Assembly: GCA_019095985.1 (NCBI GenBank)
Contig: CM032662.1
Location: 35,301,247-35,365,246, forward strand
Direction: 5' to 3'
Length of the DNA: 64,000 nt
From: Streblospio benedicti
Taxonomy: Eukaryota; Annelida; Polychaeta; Spionida; Spionidae
Shown: in pieces, positions 1 to 12,100 of the stretch
Layout of the letters: the number at the start of each line of letters is the position of its first letter
How positions within the stretch are numbered: position 1 is the stretch's first letter
The notes under the pieces: generated by a model
Databases searched by the model: none
Seen by the model: the letters and a program-made list of their open reading frames with translations, nothing else
What the model was told of the DNA's origin: nothing
Made by a program: the position numbers and the translations under genes

Positions 1-175
1 AGTGTAGTTGGTGTTGTCTGGATCAAGTGTGTCCAGGATGTGGTAGCTCTCCTCACCGGGCTTCCTAAGCTCCACAATGTAGCCAATGTCTGCATCAGAC
101 TTGGGCCGTCTCCAAGCGAGGGTCACGCAGTCTTTGTTTGTGTGGCCCATCATTTCCACAATGTACTGTGATGGC
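1..175 (-). CDS. Fn3 domain 14, partial (cut by window edge)
   Basis: The exon begins at 175 in phase 2 and runs off the left edge. It shows YIVEMMGHTNKDCV, LAWRRPKSDADIGY and IVELRKPGEESY, a divergent Fn3 start lacking the usual PP and DGG motifs. Confidence 0.75.
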
Positions 176-3100
176 CTGGAATAATATGAGCATTAGAGAT
201 AAGTGTGCTGACTCTACAACAATATATGGTTTACACACCCACTGTTATCACATTCTGTCTTGGTCTTCTATAATGTTGTCTTAACAGAAATATTCTATTG
301 GCATATGTTGAAAAGTGTACAAATCACTTGTCTTCTCTTTATAAAACTTTCTATCATTTTGCTGATTGATGTATTGCTCATGACACTACAGACCTGGACC
401 CTCTAGGCACCCGATCCTGCTTTGGGGCTTTCCCCTTTGCAGGGGTCTGTTCTTCTGGAGCAATAAGTTCATCAGCTTGGCGTTCCTGTTGTGGCTTGGT
501 CTCTACACTGGAAGTAGTCTCCATTACCACAGTCTCTTCCATTACCTCGGCTGTCTTGGTTGCTTCTGGAACAAGGTTTGACAGAGGATGTTTGGGTAGG
601 TGGTTATGGAGGTTATGACCACTCTGTAACAGGTGCCTTTGTGGTTACCAACAGTTGTGAATATTCTCACAGAAAAAGTCTCATAAAATCCATGTTATTA
701 TCACACATTAGATCATTTGAAACAGTGTAAAGGTTGGAAGTACACCAAATCACACAAATCAAAGTGTGGTAAAAGCTCTAGATGAGAAGTTCAATAGTAA
801 ATGAACACAGTCGATGGTTTAGTTAATTTGAATAACAGCGAATGTTGTGTATAGTATAATTGAAAAATATGCTTTAGTACTACTTGGTGGAATAAAGCGA
901 TTTGGCTTGTAACAAAAGGGAATATATTAATATATTAACAGAAGTTAATTTAACTACACTTACAGAATAAGTTAAATAAAAATGTGACAATAAATGTTAA
1001 GAGTTCCAGAAATAGCTTTACAGACTACACAAATCAGCACTAAGCAATTTGAAAAGAAAAATGGATTACAAGGAAAAATACAAGAGAAACTGTACCAGTT
1101 GTCTCTGAAATAAAAAAATACACATGTACATAGTATGTTTCATTTACAATGTAGCTTTATCTATGGAGGGTTAGAATTATTTGTTTTCATGCTGTTTCCA
1201 CAGTTCTCATACAAACTTTTTTTATCTCACAAAACAGACACGTAACATTTACTCACGTGGAGATTCATTCACCCTAAACACTCTATCCCAAACTTACCTT
1301 CTTAAGTTCCCATCGTGGTACCATTAATTATTCTATAACATTAAAAGTTAAACAACATGTCCTTACCTTCTTTAGTAGCTTGCAATATAGCTACAGGCTC
1401 TTTGAGCTTTGCAGCTTTTTCAGAAAGTCCAAACTCGTTTTCAGACTTCACTTTAAACATATATGAGCCACCTTCCATCAAACCAGTGACTGCATACGAA
1501 GAGATATCAGCTGGGACTCTATCTACTAAAGCATAGTCTTTTTGTGATTCAGACTTTGATTCTATCACAAAAACTTTGGGCAGGGATTTTCCATTAGCTT
1601 TGGGTTTTTTCCACTCAAGGGTTACAGACGAAGTGTCAACTTTAGTAACACACAGGTTTTTCGGTGCATTTGGAGGTTCTGAAACACACACAAACACATA
1701 TAACAATACAGTTTTATGTTAGAACTGCTAACATGAGAAGTTAGAATACAAAGTGTGAAAAACAAAACACAAACCACCAGCTGGAAGAGTCTTTGGTAAA
1801 GGCTCCTGAATGTTAGTTTCAATCAAAGGTTGCACACTTTCTGAAATGTTATTCTCCTGTTGAGTGTCTGATACAGTTAGCACTTGTTCGGTTGATATCA
1901 AAGGAACATCTTCTGTTTCTGATGATAAAGTTTCAGATGTAATGCTTTTAGAAGATGAACTTTCACTGGATGATTCACAGGATGATGGTTCAGATGATTC
2001 TAATGTACTCTCTCCTGATTCAGAAGATGTTTCACTGACCAGTTTCTTATAGCCAGGTTTCTCAATGTTCTCAGTTGTGGTAGTCACATTTGCTTCACAT
2101 AAATCACCATCAGGACCAAAAACTTGCTCAGTCCTCTTAACTGTCTTGGTCACAATAGAATACTGCTCACTGCCTTCCACCCCACTTATAGTTTCACTTT
2201 CTAGTACATCAGGTAAGGTTTCAGACATTACTTCTGAATCTGTTGAAGATGAATATGATACCACCTCTCCTTGAATTGGTCCTGACTGTGTATGTGTTTC
2301 CTCCCTGATCTCTGTCTGTGTCACTTTGGCTGGCTCATCACCAAATTGCTCTGTGATTGTAACTTTCTGTGTTATCAACGTAACACACTCTGCACTTTCT
2401 AAAAGACTAGATTTTTCAATATCCAAATCATCTATAATGCCACTCATCTGTGGTACTTTTACCGCTTCAATAGATTCAAGTTTAGAATGATCTTTTGGTG
2501 CTACTGCTTCTACTTTAACGGGTTCTTTTGTCTTGGCAGCTTTTTCAGATACACCCATTTCATTTTCTGATTTCACCTTAAATGTGTAAGATCCTTCAGG
2601 TAATCCTTCTACTGTACATGATGAAGCATCAGCTGGAATTCTACTGAGAACCTGATACTCTTTCTTCAAATCTGATTTAGCTTCGATTATGAAGCAACTA
2701 GGTTGAGATTTTTCGTTAGCTTTGGGTTTTTTCCACTCCAATGTTACAGAAGAAGGTTCAACTTTAGTAACACACAGATTTTTAGGTGCACTTGGAGGTT
2801 CTGAAAGATACACACAAATCCAGACTAAAATACAGCTATGCCAATTACAATCACATAAGAAACTGTAGGGATGTGGACAAAGACAGATAAAATATACAGA
2901 ACATAGACGTTAGCTTTCACTGAGTGACAAAGTATTTGTGAAGACATGCAACAGTAAAAATGACACTGTAATCTTTCTTCAATCAATTTCCATTTTAATA
3001 TCTTACCTGACACTTTACTTTTCTTTCCTTCACTATCAGTTTCAGCTTTTGGTGCAGATCTGGATTTTTCCACAGTATCTGCTTCAATGACATCCTCCAT

Positions 3101-6100
3101 GACAGCCTTTTCATTACCAACACCTTTTTGTTTTGAGTCTTCAACATTATCTTTTGGAACTGCTCTGGCTTTTTCAATTATTTCACTCTCAATTAAATCT
3201 TCAACAACTTCATCATTTCCTCTCTGTTTTCCCTTTAAGCTAATGTCCTCACTTTCAATCTTTTCTGAAGGAGTTCTGGCAGGAGTATCTAATTCAGCTG
3301 CCTTAATGGAAACACCTGCAGCATTTTCAGCCTTTATTTTGAAATCGTAAATGCAATTTGGCTTCAGGTCATGAGCCGTGCATCTGAGGGTATTTGGACC
3401 AACCTTCCCTACTTCTTTGAAATCTTTGTCATCTGGCTCTTTGCTCTCAATTATGTATGCAGTAATTGGAGAATTTCCATCAGAACTGGGTGGTTTCCAT
3501 TCAAGTGTTAAAGACTGAGGCTTTGATTTTGTAATTTGCAGGTTTCGGGGGGCTGAAGGTGGTTCTGAAATACACATATCCGAACATAGACAACAACATG
3601 GACACCACAATTACAGTAGGTAAACTGTTATTTGAAATATCACAGCAAAGAATCATTTGAGCAAAAACAGGCGTTTGACAGGAAACACAATAAAACTGTA
3701 AATTCAAAAGGGATTTAAAAACACGCAAACTAGTGTAGCAATCAATTTACAAAAACAACAAGTATATGTAACAAAACAACAATGGATCACAAATTAATTT
3801 TCAGCCATCATAGACATTATGTCTTTTTATATATATGTGAATATCATCCAAACATTTACCCTTGTGAACTTTAATAAGCACTGGCTCTGATAATTCAGCT
3901 CCATCTTTTGAGACTCCGCCTGCGTTTTTGGCTCTCACTCTGAACGAATAGCTTTCTCCCATTACGAGTCCATCTGCTGTATAGGTGCAGGTGTCAGCCA
4001 TTACTGTGGCAAGTGCCATGTATTCTGACTGTCCAGGATTAATGAGATCAACGATGTAGGCAGAGATAGGGGCGCCACCGTCAGAAGTAGGTGCTTGCCA
4101 GCTCAAGGTCACACTGTCTTTGTGCTGATCCAAGACTTGAAGGGAGGCTGGGGTGTCTGGTCGTGCTGAAACAATGATGATGCTACTGTCAGGTTATTGC
4201 AATTTTTAATATATTTGTGCAATACCTCTAAAGAAAAAATGTAAGATTTCAACTTAGAACATAAGTACATTTGCTTAAAATACACCATTTAACAAACATA
4301 AAAGTGTTCCAAGAAAATGTGGTTGTTTACAGATGAAGAACAGGCTTACTTCTGCCCACAATGTTCTCACCTATGGCAGCTTTGGCACGTGGCAACGTGA
4401 TGGGCCCCTCAGCCATGTCTCCGGCCTCTCCCTCTCCCGCAGCGTTCCGCGCCTTCACACGCAAACTGTATGTCTGACCCTCCTCCAATCCAAACAAGGT
4501 GTACTCCAGGCTTGCTCCCCGAGGCTTGATCCGGTCCACAAACTTCCATTTGCTCTCTCCAGGACGCAGCATCTCAATGAGGTAGGACTGTATCTGGGCG
4601 CCGCCATCGCTGGCTGGAGGGCCCCAGCTTATGGACAGACTGTCAACGTCCACGCTCGTCATGTGTAAGTTACTAGGAGCGGAGGGAGGGTCTACAAACA
4701 GGGCCAAATGTAGAAGATTTTAGATGGTTGGGTATATTTGGTAATGATGACAACTAGGTTCCAAACTTTGATACATACATATTACAAAAACTGGTACAAA
4801 CAGATTGGATGTTATGTATACTGGGAATCAAAGGTTGAAACTGAATAATGAAACAGATACAAAGACATCACACAGTTGTATTATGAAATGATATTGTAAT
4901 GGAGAAACACAAATTGTAAAATAATTTTTTCATTGAAGAGGAAAAGAAAAAGCACTCTAAATTGCTTTTGTGTGATTTTATGCAATAAATACAGAATAAT
5001 TTGATAAGTCTAAGTTACACTACATTAGAATGATGTAAAGGAATTTTGTATACTTTCATTGATTTTGAAAACATTTTATAGTAATTTGGTAGGTTAGCAA
5101 TGCATTATTATTGAGTATTACCACTAGGAGCACAAATACAACATAAACACACACAATTCATAATTAATGAACACAACAATGTAGAAATTACATAGAAGTG
5201 AACGTAAACTAACAATGATTAAAAGCAATAACACCCACCTTTTAGTAGACTGTGTGCCATGTAACAACAAAGAGCGTATGTGTATATTTAATAAAGCCAG
5301 ATTGATATCTCTCAACATTCATTCATTCACAAAAAGCACAAGACAATTAACAGCACTACATTAATACATAAACAACATGTATTAGACAAGCGAGAACAAC
5401 ATTCCTGTAATTTGAAGTTTGCTATATCATTAAAAAATTATTAATCATAGCAGTTAGCGTATAGTGATGGAAATGCTTTCAAATATGAGGCATTTGTATG
5501 CTGCTTCATCTGAAAATTGCATGGAAATAATCAATATCTAATTTTTTGCACAAAATGTCATGCCAGCCATTCAGAACAACTATGATCTGAAAGAAAATGC
5601 AGTTAATTTGAAAGAAAATAACAGCCATAGCCGCATGCTGGTCCAATCACAGTTAACCTACCATAAGGCAGTTTAGCAATGACTGGTTCACTAATTTCTG
5701 CTGCCTGGTCACTGATGCCCTCCATATTTTTAGCACGAACACGAAACTTATATCCTTGGTTTTCTCTGAGTCCAAATGCCTCATATTCTGTTTGTGTGCC
5801 TGATACCATCCCAATGAAAGAGAACTCTACATCATCTTTGGTACACATCTCAATGACATAGCCTGTCAGATGGACGCCACCGGTCGATTCTGGTTCTTGC
5901 CACTGAATGGTAATTGTTGATGGACTTGTGTCAACAGCCTTAAGGTCACGAGGTGCTGATGGTACACCTGGACAAGTGGATCGAAAAATGGAAAGATTGG
6001 GAATTTTGAAAATTGGTAAGAGCATTTAGAATATGAATCATCATGCAAGACTATAGAAAAAACTGAAAGTTACTTCTTTAAATAATGGTATGAAAGTAAA

Positions 6101-9100
6101 AGTATATTGATAGATCAAAATTGACAATTTGAAAGGGCAATACTCACGCTGATAGAAGTAAACTGTTTAGAAGGTTCTTTAAAAGTGGGTGCTAACTTTA
6201 ACTGATATTAGTAATTGTGACAATTAATTCTTTCAAGGAATCAACTAATGAAAAGAAGTATTGAAAGCTTGAAATGATGTGTAGATGTGTAGATGTTGAG
6301 GTAGAGAACACCATGCAGGGTACTCACTAATGGGAGTGCTGGCCACCACAGCATCATCAGTCTCTATGGGCTTCCCTACTCCGGCCTGATTCTCAGCCAG
6401 GATTCTCACATAGTATTCCCCACCAGATGTGAGGCCTTCAAGGTCATAGCTGAAAATGAAAACACAAAATCACATTTAATCATGGAAACAGTCTAAAAAA
6501 GAAGAAACTATAAAAATAATTTCTCGCTTTTTATTCTTAGTTTTTTCTTTAGATTTACAGCAACATGAAGTTAAAAAAACAATTATGTTAATCTCCTCCC
6601 ATTCTACTCAAAATATACTTGAAAGAAAAGAATCATTACATCAAAAGAATTAAGTCATTAATAATGATAGATCCAAATCATGAAAAAATCTGACCTGTAA
6701 GGCTTCATGGCAGGATCAACCTCTGTTACCCGGGTCCATGCTGTGCCTGTCGCCACGCGGATCTCAATGATGTAGGCTGTGATGGCAGAGCCTCCATCAG
6801 ATGCAGACTGATCCCACTGGACAGAGATTGCTCCTGGAGCTGTGCCCTTGGCGCGTAGATTGGTCGGTTGTGAGGGAGGATCTGAAGAATCAACACTCAC
6901 TGTTAGTCTATCATGCATGATTGAATTGAATGTTCCCTATGGATGTGTGCATGTTTGAAGAATTTTAGAAAGAAACCTACATGTGTTCGTTTCTTTGGAC
7001 AATCATTAATGTTAAATCATTGATTATCACATGTATGCTTGAGTATAATACAAAATATCTCTATATATCTCTATATGTTAAATGATATATAATACTCCAT
7101 GTAAAACGTCATCCAAGCACCCATTGCCCTAAATGAAGATGTCTTAAAAATGTGTGTACCCGGTACTTTTTACAAGGCACTTCGGAGATAATTTGAAAGA
7201 ACAAAGTAAGAGGCCTGTTCTCAAAATCATCATCTGCACTATATATAATAAATGATGAATTGCTACTGGGAGCATTGCATACTACACTAAAACCTTATTT
7301 TGAAGATATGTAACTCATAGGGACATATATGTAATTAAGGACACCTTGTCATTCTTTGCCATCTGATTTTTTTTTTAAACATTCCTAAATAAAGACACCT
7401 GCATAATTAACGGGGACACTTTCCCTTAGACACATTAGCATCCCTGATAGTGAAGTTTTGCTGTAGTTGATCTCACCATAAGGCAGCTTTGCCCTGACAG
7501 CGGGCTTGAGCTCGGCAGCCTTCTCACTGAGGCCAGCGGCATTCTGGGCAAATACGCGGTAGCTGTACTCGTGGCCCTCCTTCAGGTTGGTTGCCTGGTA
7601 GCTCAGCACCGTCGACTCCACGGTGGCCACAAACCTGCCATTGTCAATTAGATTTTAGACATGTTTATCTCAAATTCTGATATTATTAATGAAAGATATG
7701 GCAACTTCTTTTCATGGTATTTTAGATTGTAACCTGAATCTGCCATTGTCAATTGCAATATTAAAAGATAAAAAGTCGATATTTGGATAACTTTAAATTG
7801 ATAACATAAAAAAGGTGTAATGCCTTTGTTAAATAATGGAATTTGAGTTTTTAAGATATATCATCGTAAAGGATAAATGTAACAAACTGACATAGCATAA
7901 AATACACATAATAAGAATTGAATGCATTATGTTTTCGATTTGATCAATGAGAAAATTCCCACCAGATATCTTACAAAGATACGAAAAGACACCAAAGCTT
8001 ACAAACATATTCAACTTAAAGCCTCTACCTATAAGAGACTTCATATGTATCTCTCTGTTCAATATTGTATGCTGTAATAGGAGATCCACCATCACTATCA
8101 GGAGCGGACCAGGCAATGCTGATGTAGTCCTTCCAAACGTCTGTCGCACGCAGGTCTCTAGGACTGCCTGGGGGATCTGCATTTTAAAATGATATTATAG
8201 TGAGTATCAGGATTACTCAACATCTACATGACAAATCTATTGTCCCAAATATTATAAGTAGTATAATACACCAAACAAGGTACTGACTTTTGTACCATCT
8301 TATCATAATCTGCATTAGAATGTCATTTCCAAGATGTGTGTATGTACTATCTTTGTTACAAAAGCTTTTCACTATACTGTATGTATCAAGTCTTCCAGGA
8401 ACATCTGTCCCATTCGACAACAGAGGATTTCGCGGTGCATTCTCACAAAACAATCCATGCATTCCAAAAATAACAGAACTGTTGAAACAGCAGTACGACA
8501 TGATTATGAAAACAAGCAGCACCTACCATAAGGCAGTTTTGCTGTCTGCGGCTCCTTGGTTTCAGCATAGGCCCCTCTGCCACACTCATTTTCGGCAACT
8601 ACCCTGAAGAAGTACTGCTTGCCCTGGGTGAGCTTTGACACCTTCAGGGTGAACACATCCTTTTCCACTATGCCAGCCTGAAAGGGTAGACCAAAGGTAG
8701 ACATACAGCAAATCTGGTGATGAAATATCATAGCTGGTGTTTGGAAGATAGTTTTAGAAACTAATGAATTATGTTCACAGTTTTTACATTTTTGTTTAAT
8801 TATTTTCTGATTAAGTGATTGGACAATACTAACCTGTACCCATGAAGACATGAGAGCATCTCTTCTCTCTACAATATACTTTGATATGGCCGCTCCACCA
8901 TCTGAGTCGGGTGCCTCCCATGCTATGGTGATATAGTCCACATCATAGGCTGTAACTCGCAAGTTCTTGGGAGCAAATGGTGGATCTACAATGAAAATTT
9001 CAAAAACCATTTAAGTTATATACGTCTTACTGAATAACTCTTGGAATTTATCAATACTTTTAGCCATTTTTATTGAAATAAAAGATGCGTTACATCAAAC

Positions 9101-12100
9101 AAAACACTTTTACATAATTGTGAAAGTAACGATGATTCTAGTATGCATGACACCTCTGCTTAGTAAAAGACGATCTCGATTAGCAAGCCTGTCAAAACAT
9201 ATGGCAGAGTTTCCTATAAAACTGACCAACATAAATATTTCAGATATGTTGCTCTTACCAAAGGGCAGCTTGGCCTTCTGAGGAGCTGTGGTCTCAGCCG
9301 GCTTGAGGCACGGGCCAACCTTGTTCTCAGCAAATACCCGGAACATGTAGGAAGACCCCTCGAAGAGGCCGGTCACCTTGTAGGTGGTGATGGTCTCCTC
9401 GACTGTGGTCACCTGATCAACACACAAAATGTTAGATAATAGACAAGATGCTAGACACTTGAAGAAAAGTGAAGAATTTCCTCTACTACACGAAGAATGA
9501 CTTGGTGGTAAATGTGGATTTTGCTAAACAATCAAGTACAGTACTGATATCGTCAGAAGGATACAGAATCGAAACGAAATTATGAGAATCGGCGTAAGAA
9601 AATGTAATAATTCGTAACAATTGGAAACAAAGTTACGGTTATCATGGGTTTCTTGGAACTGCTCAATCACCAAAACTACGATACTTACGATTATCGAAAT
9701 AAACAGAAAAAACGTAACAATCAGAATAATTTCTTTCACTTCCGCACAATGGTGTCCATCTTTCACTCATAAATATTTGAATTTGTTCTGCCGTTCTCGT
9801 TTATTCCCACCACAATGATAGCGCCGGAAGTGCGGACGCCGTACAGACACCCGATGAAATGAAAATCTGTCAAAAATGTCGGCGTGATTTTGAACTTTTA
9901 GAAATATTCTTTTTATTACGGGAACCTCCGTAAAATGCATAATATACCGGTAAGGGGAACAATAGGAATAAATGTAACTTCAGGCAAGTTATGAAGAAAG
10001 TCGTGATTTGCAGAAGCTACAGAACCTTTTTACGTTCGTAATAGTAGCAACAATGAGAAGAATTGGGGAAAAAACGTAAGGAATCGTAGCGTAATTCTCG
10101 AAATTTTTCTTCTGCATCCTTCTGACGGTATAAGTACTGTAAAGACTGATTTTGTATTTATGTTTACAGTTAAATGGGCAGGAAATGAGATGTAATCCAA
10201 ATTATGTGTTGTGTCATTATATGAGCATTGCTCAATGTGTAAATCATTACGATGTTTAACAATAAACCATCCAAATAAAAGTTGGAGTTGGCCCAAGTGG
10301 AACATGCTAAGATGAAACATATCTTACTTTTTGATAGGCCTATTTAAAATATGTTTAAAATAACAATAAATTGTAAGTTTGTTTTAGTCACAATATGCCC
10401 ACCTTGACCCAGGTCTGGCGGGCCATATCCCTCTTCTCTATGATATAGCCAGTGAGTGGAGAGCCTCCGTCAGACTCTGGTGGCTCCCAGGCCAGGGAGA
10501 TCCAGTCTGTCCAGTAGTCAGTTACACGCACCGAGCGAGGGGATTTTGGCTCATCTGTAATCAGTGTATTAACAGTATTTAAATACATGCACAGCAGTAA
10601 AATATACAACAGCAACCTATTACAATTTACAACGGCAGTTTAACAAACATTATATGATGTTTTATATTATTCATTTATGTAAAAGTCAAAGCTTTAAATT
10701 GAAGTTACACAAGTGCTTTGTTAAACCATGAACCTGGTAAATATCCCAGTAAATTATGATATAATTCTTTAGCTAGATAGTATAATTGTTCTCATCATAA
10801 CAGATTTTGATTCAATCAGAAAATACCTTGTAAAATATGAACAAACATTACCATAGGGTAGTTTAGCCTTGATGGGATCAACAGTGTCACATGGTAGACT
10901 GGGGCCAACCTCATTTTCAGCAATAACCCGGAAATAATACTCATAACCTTCAAACAAACGGGTTGCCTGGAAACAAAAGGAGATGCAAAATACTTACACT
11001 TAATTCAACTTAAAAACTTTCATGCTTTAGTTATTAACCATTAAAATTTTCAATTATAAAACAATCTTCTTATTCCGAATTGCAACCTCACAACTTGCAT
11101 CATGCAACTCGTTGTATAACAGATCTATTGCAAACAAGCGCGACCGATTTGACCTGTGGTCATTAACAACAATCAAAATCACATACCTTAAATTCTCTGC
11201 AATCAGCAGCCACATCAGAAATATAGATGAAGCCAGGCCTCTTCACGTCGCGTTTCTCAATTACATAGCCAGTGATGGCTGAGCCACCATCACTTTCTGG
11301 AGCGTCCCACTCAATGACAATGTAGTCTGTGTTTGTCTCCTTGGCTCGCAGATTCCTGGGTGGCTCTGGTTTGTCTGTGGCAAGTAAGCATAGTGTCAAA
11401 TCTCCCTAAGAAGCTATGACAGCGATAAAGGATAAAAGTTCTGATCAGTTTTGATCTTTTTGACATGTAGCATTAAAGATTGTATCAAGATTAAGTAAGA
11501 AAAATTGAAATAATTCTAGACCAGATTTCAACATACATGTCAAAAAAGAATGAACAAAGAAGGATGTACGTAGGAGAAAGAAGATGAAGATACAAAAGTA
11601 CAAAAGAAGCACACACTAGAAGAAGAAAAATAAGTGTAAGCACTCACCAAAAGGCAGCTTTGCTATGACAGGTTTCTCTGTCTCCGCAGGCTCGCTGACA
11701 CCCACACGATTCTCGGCCATCACACGGAACAAGTAACCGTTGCCTGAGAACAGCTTGCCAGCTCGGAATGTCCTTTCTGACACATCCACTGTACCAGCAA
11801 TCACCCACAGGCCTGGAACATATGATCGTAACGTGATCAACATTTTCCGTTCAAGATTTTGAAACAAAGTATGTGGTGTGTGAAAAAGATTCCTATAACC
11901 CAATGATAAGCAGAAGACCACCGCATACCTGTCTGTCTTGTTGCATCTCTCTTTTCTATAATATACTGAGTGATTGGCGAGCCTCCATCTATCTCTGGGG
12001 CATCCCAGGCAATTTCGATCCAGTCCGTGAAGGTCTGTACCACCCGCAGGTTGCGAGGCTTCCCGGGTGGGTCTACAGCAGAATACATGAAGGTTATTAA

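Noticed and set aside
1864-2274. Plus-strand frames rich in Ser and Asp
   Set aside because: Mirror image of the Ser/Glu-rich linker on the minus strand, which has matching splice phases on both sides.
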